From NCBI GenBank assembly GCA_003254885.1, contig QANT01007641.1, positions 150,381 to 214,380 of the forward strand: a stretch of DNA of 64,000 nt. The letters run 5' to 3'. Position 1 is the first letter of the stretch. Every line of letters starts with the position of its first letter. The notes under the pieces are model-generated. The model had not been told where the DNA came from. It did not search any database and saw only the letters and a list, made by a program, of their open reading frames with translations. Below, in pieces: positions 16,609-28,320 of this stretch. Origin of the DNA: Purshia tridentata (lineage: Eukaryota > Streptophyta > Magnoliopsida > Rosales > Rosaceae). The translations under genes and the position numbers were made by a program.

Positions 16609-17740
16609 TTGTACGTCACCGCTGCTCCATTTAATATTAATATTAATTATTGAATGATGTTTATTGTTATATTTTAAAGTTAAGAGTTGTTTGGCATCTC
16701 TTTCGGCGTGCAAAGTAAAGTTGAACAAAAACGGTTTCTTGGCCAGCTTTCTCCACTTTTTCGAACGCACCAAGTAAAGGCAAAGATCCCCATGGAGATT
16801 TATTCGTTCCGGGAATGAGGAACAAAATATTAATTAAAAATTCCTCACCCGACCCACCCAAGCAAGCTTTCTATTCTATCACAAGATTCACAACTACTTT
16901 ATGCGACCGACTCAGAAGAAGAAACCGACACCTGTACGTTGCTATAGCCGGTCTTTCTTATCTCTATCCTTTTGTCCAGATATTTTCACACATCCTGCAT
17001 GATCTGAACATGGGTCCGACATATGTGGCTCGCCCTCATAGAAATCTCCGATATGCCCTCGGTAATGGCTTTTAATCTCTGACCCTGCCACGACAAAATA
17101 TATCTCCCATCTTCTTTGATAATTGTCCGATATGCCCTCAGAAATTGTTTCTCATATACTCATAATTAGGTACATTGAAATATTGAATTTCAGCCAAATA
17201 ATACTTTTAGTTAATACTCTTTGCTAAATTTCCATCTCCATATTAAGCTGTAATTCACTTTGCTAAATTTTTGTCTTTATTTTAGATTTTAATTAAATTT
17301 CAATCTCTAATTCACCATCACATGCTTGAAAACCTTAATAAATTACAAAAATTGACACTAATTTAATCTTGAATATTGTACGATCTCTAGTAGCAATAAT
17401 GAATTTCCACTTTGTGCAAGAATATGTGAGTGTGAGGAAGTTAACAACTAAAATTTGATGATAGTACAAGGAAAGCATTATTAACTTTTACTTAGAGAAA
17501 AAAAGAATTGATAAAAAAATCAATTCTTTGATTATTTGATAGTAACTACTAATTTTTTATCATTTTATTCGCTTATTTTCCAAAAAGTGATTTCAAGGGT
17601 AAAAGTGTCCAAACAATAAGAATGATAGAATGTCATTTTGGTAAATGCAGTAAAAACGAGGCCCTCTTGTCTAACCATGCACATTATACAGGAGTACGCA
17701 GTAGGCAGTACGCTGAGTACGCTGTAGGGTCTCGCTATAC
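16609..17740. other. intergenic, no gene recognised
   Basis: AT-rich stretch between the tRNA and the PNRC-like gene. A short phrase, 'ccgatatgccctc', occurs twice (17050 and 17128). No coding region recognised. Confidence 0.55.
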
Positions 17741-18413
17741 GTTGTGTTAAATACGACTGTAGACAGTCATTTCTCAGATCTGTGGATTCTTTCTTCTTCA
17801 TATCTCTCGGGGCTCAATTTCCAATTCCCAATTTCCATCCCATTTGAATCCCTGAAAATATCTTCGGAGCTCAACAACTACCACAACAACAACAACAACA
17901 CCGAGAGAGGAATCTCACTCCCTTCTTGGTCCAACTCTTCTCTCTCTTCCTCTCCCTCACGGCTTTACTGAGAATTTTCTCGCTCTGTTTTGGTAATTTT
18001 CTTTCACTTTCTCGAGAAACAATCATGTTATTTGTTATATATGAAAGTTTCATTTCTCTAGGTTTTGTCTATTACGCGTTTTGCGAAATCATTTTCACGC
18101 CCTTGCCGAGACTAATATTTGCTTTTAACATTTTGCGATTTACAGGGAGTCGATTGGGTGGCTAAATCAACCGCCTCTGTAATCGATCGCTCTGTTTTCG
18201 TCGCGCTTCGGTCGTCGATGTTCGATTTGGATCTATTGTGGAGAAGATCGAGAAGTTTGAGTCATTTCCTGTGCGATTCGTACCCTAAAGCTGTGTTCTT
18301 TTTGCATGATTTGAGCCCTGGGACTGAGTTGTAGCTGTGGATCTAGTGAGTCACTTTCGGAATCGGACTGACGCGAGCGAGTTAGACTCGTTGACTCGAC
18401 CAATTTTGTCGTT

Positions 18414-19022
18414 ATGGAGACGCTTCTAGTGGTAGCGCAACATAAGAACCAGTACTACAACCGGGGCAAGCCACACGGGCCTGGCCGGTTCGGCCCATCG
18501 CCATCCAAGGGTTTCCGAGGGATCAATTGTCGGACTTTCCAATCCGGCTCAGGTATACTTCCAACCCCATCTAAGGCTTGCTCTACTCCTGTATCCAAAA
18601 GGGCATGCTCTTCTTCTCCCAAGACACCTAACTCTAATGCAGATTCACACTCTGATAGTAAAACACCGGGTAGAACCCCTTTGAAAAGCACCCCAATTGC
18701 TATCAATGCCAAAAGCTCTAAGAAGGAAAAGCTTTTCAATGAAAGCCTTTCATTTTCTGAGCTCTGGGCTGGCCCTGCTTACTCTAACTCACCTCCACCT
18801 AGTTCCTTGCCAATACCCAAGTTTTCTGTTCGACCCAAAAGAACCGTGTCTCTTGAATTGCCTAGCTCAGCTTCTGTTATTGAAATGCACCCAATTGCCA
18901 AGTCTGCACCCGCATCTCCAACTAGGGATCATAGCTCTACTGCAAGAGACTTCTTTCATAATGCTGACTCTGCGACCAGGACTCTGCGTCGCATTCTCAA
19001 TCTTGATGTTGACAATGAATGA
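18414..19022 (+). CDS. PNRC-like proline-rich protein
   Basis: Intronless coding region of 202 residues. The N-terminus is conserved-looking and Gly/Arg-rich ('YYNRGKPHGPGRFGPSP'), followed by a Ser/Thr/Pro/Lys-rich linker. Residues 113-136 ('FSELWAGPAYSNSPPPSSLP' plus 'IPKF') match the proline-rich motif of the PNRC family, whose animal members (PNRC1/2) recruit the decapping enzyme DCP1/DCP2 and in one case nuclear receptors. The end, 'SATRTLRRILNLDV', looks like a short helical motif. A 5' leader intron is likely at 17993-18145 (donor tg|gtaatt, acceptor ttacag|gg). Nuclear receptors do not exist in plants, so a role in mRNA decay is the more plausible inference. The family match rests on one short motif. 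Confidence 0.75.
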   Translation: METLLVVAQHKNQYYNRGKPHGPGRFGPSPSKGFRGINCRTFQSGSGILPTPSKACSTPVSKRACSSSPKTPNSNADSHSDSKTPGRTPLKSTPIAINAKSSKKEKLFNESLSFSELWAGPAYSNSPPPSSLPIPKFSVRPKRTVSLELPSSASVIEMHPIAKSAPASPTRDHSSTARDFFHNADSATRTLRRILNLDVDNE

Positions 19023-22000
19023 AGGGCGGTGCTCGCCCTCGCTCCTTTGTAAATAGTTTTATGTGGAGATGTGTCGGTGTTGTTAGATTGTATATACAGT
19101 GAATAAATTGGTTGGTTGGTAGTCTCAGTCGTTATGAGTATGTTTAGCTTTCTGTGGTGGTGCTACAGTATACAATCATGGATGTGGCGAGTCAATGATC
19201 TCTGGTTGGTTTCGGAGATGAAAGCTTGTTTTGAGGGATGGGGGCATGGTATGTGTAAAATGGATATACGGCATGCATGGAACTGACCCAAAGTTCAAAG
19301 GAGTGGAAGGGATTTAGTGGTAATGTTATGCGTTTGAGGTGAATACTGAAGTTGAGGAAGCTGAGGGATGGAACAGCTGTCTACTCTCTATCTGTGGAAT
19401 CTGGGAAACTACATTCTACTTGCATATTGAAGTTACGACATTAACTTCTCTATGTAATCTCTTGACAGATTTGCTAATTTTCGTTAACCCCTTTTAGAGT
19501 AAGGTTTAGGTATTTAGTTTCGGTTTGTATGTATATACTGTAGAACGTTTAGGGATCTATTGATACAGAATTCTGTAGATTTTCTTTTTTAAATTTTAGA
19601 TTGCTTCTTCTTTTCCTTGTTTTTAGAATTAGTGTCCTTATAGATAGTCTAACATTCGGCTAGTCACTTTGTTCCTTAGTTGAGTCACCACTTTGTTCCT
19701 TATATAGTCTTCTTTCATTAAACTCTCTTTCTTGGTCCGTCAATGCCTGAATTGGCTGCTTCAGATCAACAGGTCTTTCCCTTCATTCTCTTTGACTATC
19801 GTTTGTTCTTTTAGTTACAATCTGACCTCCCTTACTACACTCTCTTCGAGGGTGCTTTCCCCTTCTCCATCTTTTCTGGTTTTTAAGAAGGAAAAGAGGG
19901 AAGGGGTACTGATTGTTCTTTCCTGCTTCTGCTTCCGTTCTTCAATTTGTAGGGGTCAATCCATGTTTCTCTATCCTGTAATGCTTCCTCCCCTGGAAGC
20001 ACCTATAAGGGGGTACTGATTGTTGTTTCCTACTCCTGCTTCAGTGCTTCTTCAATTTTTAGGGTCAATCTGTATTTGTCTATCCTATATTGTGTCCTCA
20101 GTTGGAAGCACCTTTTGAGGTTCTGGTTCTTTTAAGTGAATGGTGCTAGTTGTGGTCTTCACGTAGCTTTCATCCTTGGAGATCGTTGACCTGGCCAAGC
20201 CATCAGCAAGGTAATACGTTTGCACTGTTCTTTATTCATTGTGATACATTACATTCTTCTATGGTTTCATTCAAATACTGATTGTTTGGTATTATATGAA
20301 GCAGGGTGGAAGTTGAGTAGTATTTAGGAGGAGGCCTTTTCGTTAGCTGTTGATGTTCCAGCAATCTAGTTCTACACGTGGTAGTTTCGTGAAGGAGCCA
20401 AATGTAGTTCTTGTATATCGTATCTCGTCTCTAAGAATGCATAATGTACGTGTCTGGCTGTGAGTATTTGATCCAGTGGAACGATATGTAGTTTCGGACT
20501 AATATGTGGTCAATCGCCTTTTCTATCTACTATTTAAAGTTCGATGTTAGTCTATTTATCATCGGTATTTAAATTTGCAGTTTAATTCTGTTATTAGATA
20601 CATTATTTTTATCTTTTTAATTGTAATGGTAACTTGTTTTATTGGTATTGATGGATGTATGGCCGTGGTTAGCAATCTTTGATAAAAGAAATTAAAGTAA
20701 AATGAAGAGTTGGTGCTTGGAAATGCAAAGTGCAATGGTAATTGGGATGTTAAAATGATATGTGTTGAATACAAAAAAACAAGTTTTCTTTTCTAGAATG
20801 TTTTTTTTTATTAGGGAGGGAGGATCGAATTTGGATGTGTAAGGGGGCAAAAGTTTTTCTTGTAGATTTGTCATAGATAAATTATGAAACACCACCGATG
20901 GTTATTCTATTTAACTTTATTCTGATATTCTGTTCTCGAGAATAAATAGGTGCAAGAATCTCTTAATTCTGATTAATAAACATTTTCTTGAATCAAATGA
21001 CTCATGCAATGAGTAAACAGCGTCTCAAAACCCCACATTTATCTCACAATTAACATTTTAATGTTACAGTGGATTAGTAGCCATCCCTAAGCATCACAAT
21101 TTGCTAAGTGGCACCTAACCCAGAAGTAGTATATACTTGCCTTGAATCTGCATGGACAAGGTCCAAACTTGTGCATGTCGCGTTAAACTTGATTCCAAAA
21201 CTGAGTTTAGTATTTAACTCGGAACCAATCGATGATAAATGAAGAGGCCCATATTACATTTGTAATGTTAGGTTTTATAAACTCGATGTCGGATATATAC
21301 TCTTAACAAGTTAACAACCATCTCGTATAGACCAAGTGCTTGATGGGTTTTCCATGATTGATTTGTCTCATGAGCAGCATTCGGTGATTTGTTTTTTTAG
21401 GTCATTCTTCTAGTTTATGGCAGTCATGTATTCATTTTGCTTCAGATTATGACTGCAACTCTGTATTTTTTTTTTTCCCTCTTTTTTAATCATTGTTAGT
21501 TTTTCCACACAGCTATTGCGGGTTTATAATTGTTACTCTGGTAGAGGCGTGGAATGTGAAAGAAAAACTGTTTGATCATTGATGACTGGTGGTGAATATA
21601 TATATTAACATTTGCATCAAAAGTAGCATTTGACAGGAAACTGGTGCTTGATCGATTGCCAAAGCCAGTGGTTCTTTTTGTTGGATCCCTTTACGCAGCC
21701 TTTGGCCAGTCCTTCACCACTTTACTTGGTCTCATCATTAGCTTTGCTAATTTATACTAGCAGTTTTTCTTTCCCTTTATATTTAACTGGGAAAAGGGTT
21801 TGATGATGCAAGCAGGTTGGTAGTCCTGAAGAACATACTATAATCCCAGTAAGATTTTTTATATTTAGGACTACCTAAGCAATTTGCATCAAAGTTGCTA
21901 ACTACTACTAGTATTTAATTATGTGGGTCACCATGTACAGGTCAGGACTCTGGCAAAGAAATTTGAGTTTGGATTGGATCTATTCCCTTGAATAAGTCCT

Positions 22001-22366
22001 TTTTTATTTAGTCATACATCATCAAATTCATCTTCTAATGAAAGCCAAAAACTGTAGGAAGAGCCTGGAGGCAATCAAATTATTAATCTATCAATTAAAT
22101 AAAATCAACTCTACAAACTAGAATATCTCATCCTCTCTTATTTTTATCTGCAGTGGAGAGGGTAAAATAAAAGCCAAAGACAAAATAAAATTTGAGATCT
22201 AACAACAGTGTTTGGTCTCTAAAATCAATCATCTCCAGGGGATCATAATATTCAAGAATGGGAAAATTGATAATGAAGCAATAATATATGCACTGGTTAT
22301 CCTCCTGTAGATGCTGAACCTTGAGAAGACTGTGAAACAGGAAGACAGAAAGAAAGGAGAGAGGAC
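19023..22366. other. intergenic, no gene recognised
   Basis: About 3.3 kb between the converging PNRC-like and FLZ genes. It holds an imperfect 107-bp tandem duplication at 19903-20118 and AT-rich filler. I see no coding region. Confidence 0.55.
19903..20118. repeat. imperfect ~107-bp tandem duplication
   Basis: Two units start with 'ggggtactgattgtt' at 19903 and 20010, and both end with 'tggaagcacct'. Internal matches include 'cttcaattt', 'gggtcaat' and 'tctatcct'. Divergence is substantial, so the duplication is not recent. Confidence 0.75.
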
Positions 22367-23461
22367 TCAAGAACAACTCCTCAGAGCTTCATCAAATTCT
22401 GTGTCCCCAGCTTCATCTAAGAGCATTTCTTGGTAGCGGCATTCGCAGCTACAAAAGGCTTTCTCACCTCTGCATGACAGATTTGAACAATTAGTTCTTG
22501 TGAAAAGAAGCATGTAAACTAAGCCATTATATTCATCATCCATAGCATATAAAATTAATGGAAGTCTTGGGACTTCAGCACACTTCATAATTACCAAACA
22601 TGAAATATCTATGTACTAGTTCACCCAATGAAGAACCATCAAGGCTTGAAGACTTCAATCATTGATGAAAGATTACCTGTAAATGTAAATGTCATTCTTC
22701 TGCTTAAGATTCTTCTTGCATGTGTAACAGAAGCTAAGAAAATTCTCAGATGCTGAGTTAGACTTATCAGATATGGTATAGTAGCTTTCCACAATGCAGT
22801 TATCAAATATGTGGGTTGTTCTTGGATTAGGTCCACGAGATATCACACATGTGTAATCCTCAGAAAGCTCCATTTCACTCACTGAGGCACACCCTGTGAA
22901 AACCTGAGGAGAATTCTTTGTTTGGATGTCGGATTTGGCAGATCCTTTTGTTGGTAATTGGGAATTCTGAGTACTGATCTCAAAATCAGCTGGAGATTTG
23001 GGAGACTCAGTTGAAGAAAGAGAAGAGGCTGCAGGGAAGGGAGGGATTTGAACTCTAAGCTTAGTTCCAAACAGAACCTTCCCATTACTGGGTTTAGAAG
23101 TATTCTTTTCAAAATTTTGGTCAATGAGCGTGTCAACTAGAGCAAGACCAATGCCTTTTGCCTCTGATTTGTCCCAGGAGCGTTTGTTTCCTGACAAATT
23201 AACTTTTGGGCGTATGGGTTGTTTTTTATCATATGAAAATGGGGGGGCTCCGAAAGGAAATGGCTTGGTGTCAAGGATTGAAGTTGGACTTATCAAAGCA
23301 TCAGTTTCAGAATGACCCTTTATTGTGAAAGCTCTGAATCTTGGAGAACCAAAGAAAGACGGAGCTTTGGTATAGTTTTGGTGTGTTGGAGATGGTTGAG
23401 AGCTGTGATCAGCCATTAAAGGTTGCTTGCTGGCCACTGCTCTAGATCTCTTCCTCAGCAT
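22367..23461 (-). CDS. FLZ-type (DUF581) zinc finger protein
   Basis: Two exons on the minus strand: 23461-22677 and 22469-22367, joined as AG|A in 'IYIYR|GEKAFC', giving 295 residues. The FLZ zinc finger is C-terminal and is split by the intron: C245-x2-C248 ('FCYTCKKNL') and C268-x3-C272 ('AFCSCECRYQEM'). This intron position inside the finger is typical of the family. The N-terminal 240 residues are Ser/Pro-rich with 'MLRKRSRAVASKQ', a start seen in one subgroup of larger FLZ proteins. FLZ proteins are plant-specific adaptors that bind the SnRK1 kinase complex and link energy and ABA signalling. A 72-bp tandem duplication lies upstream in the probable leader or promoter. Confidence 0.94.
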
Positions 23462-23840
23462 AACTCACTCTTAAGCAAATGATTCTCAGCCCCAAAAAAG
23501 CTATAACAAAATCGATCACTGCCAATGAGAAGAAAAGAAAACAATCAAAGATTGCCGTGTTAGATGCATACAAAATAGGGTGATGCCGAGACCATAAAAG
23601 AGTTAAGATATTTGAAAACTTACCAAAAATGATTAGAAAACTCTCACCAAGAAACCACGATTGAGTTGCTCTCAAAAACCAACTTTTGGGTTTCAAAAGT
23701 AGAAATTAAAGGCTCTCTTTTTCTTCAAGAAGCACTAATGCATGGCTCTCCAACTATAAAAAATCAACCAAAAAAAGCAAAAGTGAACAAACATATAATA
23801 AAATACAGTACTGTCAGAGAAACTCTCTGAAGGGTGTCCT

Positions 23841-23984
23841 AAATCTCTGTAGCCTCCATGCCAGAATGCTAAAAAATATGCAGTAAAACAAACAAGTCGG
23901 TGTCCTCAGTTTAAATCTCTGTAGCCTCCATGCCAGAATGCTAAAAAACATGCAGTAAAACAAACAAGTCGGTGTCCTCAGTTT
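23841..23984. repeat. 72-bp tandem duplication upstream of FLZ gene
   Basis: Two adjacent, almost identical 72-bp units, each starting 'aaatctctgtagcctcca' (23841 and 23913) and ending 'ggtgtcctcagttt'. One visible difference is T versus C in 'aaaaaatatg'/'aaaaaacatg'. It lies about 380 bp upstream of the FLZ start codon. Its near identity points to a recent event. Confidence 0.93.
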
Positions 23985-25714
23985 TCCTTTTTTCTTTTAC
24001 CAGAACAAAACTCAATTTCCCATCATAGCAACCCTCATGCAAGCCATGTGATCGTCACAGACATTAGACATAAGATAGAAGTTATAGAACAGCAATTGCT
24101 TGCAGCCCTGCAATTTACAGGAAAAGAAGTGTGTCTATATATGCCCTGTTTTCTCAGGAAGAATTGGCATAAATTCTTTGTTTACTTCCCATGAAAAAAG
24201 AGCCATCATCACACTCAAGTAAATGAAATATAGAAAGAAAGAAAGAAAGAAATATTTATATAAAGCTTTGCTCTCTCTTTCTAAGCTTCGCTTTTGTGCT
24301 AGAGGGTTTTTTTCCCATCCCAGCCATCAAATTCACTTCCTCTTTATTCAGTTTCAATCAGCCAAGAATGTGCAACTTGGCAAACAGAGAAAGTGAAAGA
24401 TGAGAAGGAAATGGCCCTCAATTTTAAAGGGAAGAATTGGGTTTGATTGTACCTTTTGAAGAGTGAAATAAAAAAAGGAAGGCGAGTGCATGAGAATTGG
24501 TGGGTTTGACCACACAGCCTCAGAACCCAAAAATTATGATTTTTCTTTTAATAAATTAAAATTAAAATTCTCTCTTTCTAAACAGATTAGATTAGATTAA
24601 ATTAAAAAGAAATGAAATGCTAGATCAGACTTGTCTTTCTATAAAACAGCCTCTCACTCATGGACTCTGGAGCTTTTTCGTCGTGACTTACACTTGGACT
24701 TTGTGTTAAACGCAACTGTACATACTGTGCAGTAATGAATGCAGAAATAAACGCACGCACTCATAGGAAGTGCTGAGTTCATTGATTCATTTTTTTATCC
24801 ACTAATCACTATGCACAAGTTATTGCTCTACCACTCTCGCTCGCTCACTCACTCACTCACTCACTCGCTCAACTCTTTTAGACTTTTACGTGGATTCAAG
24901 GTTAAAATAGATTAGTACATGTTTAAACTTTGAACCCAAATTGTACCATTTTTGGCCCTTTTCAATTAGACTGTTGAGCTGAAGATGTTTCCTGGTGACA
25001 CTTTGAAAGTTTGATCTGGATTTGTTTTTTATTTGTTTCGTCAATAAATAAAAATTGACTATCTCTCTCACATGGGTTGTGGTGATTTTTGCATATAATA
25101 GAAATATAGGATTCATCGTTTAGCAGATATGAACTATTGAGTAGTCTAAAAATGCCTTGTTTTGCCTCTAGCCTGCAATTGCATGCAACTTCCAGTACTT
25201 TAAATGTTGTCAGTTATATGCTGGTTTTCTGATTTTAGCTTGGGAGGGACGGGAGGGACCCCAAGTATAAGAAGTTTTTCTAAAGGCCACGTGGGCCTGA
25301 CTGTGTGTCCTTACATTTCCATTGATAACTTGGTCCAAATATGATTAGGGTTTGGATAAGGATTGAGGTGTCATTTAAAGCGTAAATGTCTCTATCTACA
25401 TTATATATAAAACTCAAGTAAATGATAAAAAATTCTCACCAATACACACACTAAATGAAATTTCATATCCATATACAAGCTCTAAAACAGTGAACCAAAC
25501 GAGCTCTAAGACGCTTGAGTATGGTGATTGAGCGAACAAGATTTTATGAGAAGATAAATTTTTATGTGACAATTCTATGTGTTTTATGTGTTTATTTCTT
25601 TAGTACTTTTAACTTTATCATGTGATTTGCATGATAGAAAAAATAAACCTATATGACAATTTCATTGAAGTTTTTCTCTTGGATTTACTTGTCTTATATA
25701 AGCGATGACTGACG

Positions 25715-26050
25715 GGTGGGGACCCGAAAGTGAGAAATAAAAACGGGCGTGCCCGGAGGTGGGGGCGGGGTCCACTGAGAGTAACGGGTTATGAAGAAAA
25801 TTGGATTCTTATAAAACAGTTAAATGGTAACAGTAACAGAGACGTACACTACACATCCCAAAGATCCAACTCCTTGCCGTTGGTTGCGTTAACTGGTGGG
25901 GCCCGCTTTTTAACTCCACTCAGAAATCATCCCAACGCAGATTGTGGGCCCTGATCTGGGCCAATCCTTTCGGCTTTATAACTTGACCCAACCCGTGGGC
26001 CCACACTTTGGGCCTTTGGGGGTTGTGATCAAATGTGGGCTCCGCCTACG
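25715..26050. promoter_or_regulatory. GC-rich patch with clustered GGCCCA/TGGGCC motifs
   Basis: Base composition rises sharply against the AT-rich surroundings. TGGGCC or GGCCCA-type words occur at about 25897, 25946, 25957, 25998 and 26010. In plants these site II-type elements mark promoters of growth-related genes, but no coding region follows in either direction within 1 kb. It may be a promoter relic or drive a non-coding transcript. Confidence 0.35.
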
Positions 26051-26275
26051 GAATTGACCCTTTGTACTTGTAACCAACAACATCATAACGCGCGTGTGGA
26101 AACAAAATTTCACACATGGGTTAGTCTAGATCTATTTTTTTGATCAAATGGGTTAAAGTCTTAGATTATTTCCCCAATAAACCAAAGCACACACAAAAAA
26201 GAAGATAATGGCAAAGGTTCTTTATGCCCAAAAAGTTTCCTAGCTAGCTTCTTTGTTACACATTTTGATGTTAAA

Positions 26276-26763
26276 CAAGCATACTATTCTACATCTATAT
26301 CCTCAAGGAATAATATTCATGGTAATCACCACTGGGGGACCTACTTCTTAGATAACTTTTCAATAAAATTTGAAAGTCTCAAATAAACCACTAACAAGCC
26401 TAGAATAATTTTTGTTTTAATTATAAAATTTATATTAATAAATTTACTTATGACTTATCTTAAGGGTAGATTTTTAATGACATTAGGGAATTAATTATCT
26501 ATATAAATGAGTCTCACTTCTATGAAACATATATGGCTTGCCACAAATTATTTAGCGTGGCAATTTTCCAATTTTATATACTTACGTACACTTCTCTTCT
26601 TATTTTTTACAACTTAAAATATTAAACAAAATATAAAAAAATGAAAGGATAAAAAGAGAAGGAAGAATAAAGATGTAAAATAAGAGTGTGAAAACCACTA
26701 CTCATTATTTATATTGTCAAGCATACTATTCTCCATCTATATTCTCAAGGTAATATTTATGGT
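26276..26763. repeat. 46-bp direct repeats about 440 bp apart
   Basis: 'caagcatactattct' followed by 'catctatat(c/t)ctcaagg' and 'taatatt(c/t)atggt' occurs at 26276-26323 and again at 26718-26763 with few mismatches. The segment between has no recognisable coding content. Confidence 0.75.
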
Positions 26764-28320
26764 CGAATAAACATAATAAAAGAAAAATTATATTCATAGT
26801 ATCCATAATGAAGTAATGAGACGTTTTTATGTCGCGTTACTAGTACTATCTATGTGACTAAGTCTTTGAGGTTAGCTGAAGCAGTAAAATATGTAAAATA
26901 AGAATTAAAATTAAGCTAAGTTTCAGTTTTGATTCGATACTATATAACTCAAGCTAGCATTCGTTGTCCAATTGAATAGGTGCTCAGCAGCAACTACATG
27001 TCGAAGAAAGTAGGTGGCACACGCGCGGCATCATCCAAGTGAGCAAGTCACTTGAGATGTCTTGATCGATAGGGTTAATTGGTTAAATGCAGAGTGAGCC
27101 CACAATTGCAATCAAATAATTACAAGTTGAAGTCGTTTTCCTCATGCCCAGTGGCATTACATGATTTCAAACAAGATGATGTTGTCAGACAATAATTTTC
27201 GGTGCAGGAAATTGTAGACCATATTATTGGTCTATTGACCGAGGCACTTGGCCTTTCCTCAATTCCTCAAGGCACTGAAATGTGTCATTCATTATAAGAA
27301 AGGAGGATGGATCATCATAATGGTTGGCAGTGGCACAAAGTAAACTGATTTACCAAGACATGATTAATAATATAATATGATATGACATTTCCATTATGAT
27401 AATCAACTTTTGTTTTTGGTAGTTAGGATAATCAACTTTTGACCAAGGATGAAAGTAGTTATATATTGATGAGCTTGAGCCTTGAGGGTTGGAAGAAAAG
27501 CCAAATAATTAAGATGGGCCCAGGATAATTAATTATAAAATGTTTGAAACACTAGGTGGATAGAAAATAAAAGTAGACAATTCCCAGATGATATTTGTTT
27601 GGTTATTGCAATGCCCATCAAAGGCAAGAATCATACTATTTCCTAAAAGATAATCTCTAGCCCACTTCGAGACCATACTTGAGATTAACTAATCGATTTT
27701 CTTAGTTAATTAGTTAGTGGGTGTGGGTACATTGGATGAGTTAATTATTGCAGTGGGTTTTAATTGTGGAAGATATCTAAATATGTTAAATTTAATTTCG
27801 AATGGTTTCAGATTGATTCATTTTTATTCTGGTAATCAACATCTGGAACTTGGGCAGGGTTAGGTGGAAAATTTGGTTCCAAATCAAGCCATAGCATTGA
27901 TCTTCACCTGTAACGGAAAAATGTTGATTTTGGCTGTATGGCTTTAAAAGTTGTAGCCCAGTACCACATAGGTTCCACTCTACTAAGACAACATTATACC
28001 AATGGTCCAATACTATTCTATGCAATCTCACAGGGGTTAGTTGCACTGAAGTCTCACCAGGAAACCAGCATTATACTTGAAAGCAATCTCTCTAATATAA
28101 CCTGGCTGCAATTATCTCAAATTGATTGCAACTTGCAAAAGTACAGCTTTACTAATATCTTAGAATAACACAACCATTTTCTTACAAAGCTTTAGGAAAA
28201 AAGAAAAAGAAAAAACGAATCACTAGTAGTACAAAGAGCTAAGAGAACTACAAACAGTCAAATTAGAACCAATTCTCAGAACTAAGTTTAAGAGGACCTT
28301 TTGCTATTGCTGGAATGCCA

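Larger units (their letters stand above)
23985..28320. other. intergenic, no gene recognised
   Basis: About 4.3 kb with no convincing coding region. It contains GAAA and CTCA microsatellites (24233-24251 and 24841-24866), a GC-rich promoter-like patch at 25715-26050, and a 46-bp direct repeat at 26276 and 26718. The rest is AT-rich. Confidence 0.55.

Noticed and set aside
25730-25954. Open frame of 74 codons in the GC-rich island at 25.8 kb
   Set aside because: No start context, no recognisable domain; it is a by-product of GC-rich sequence with few stops.
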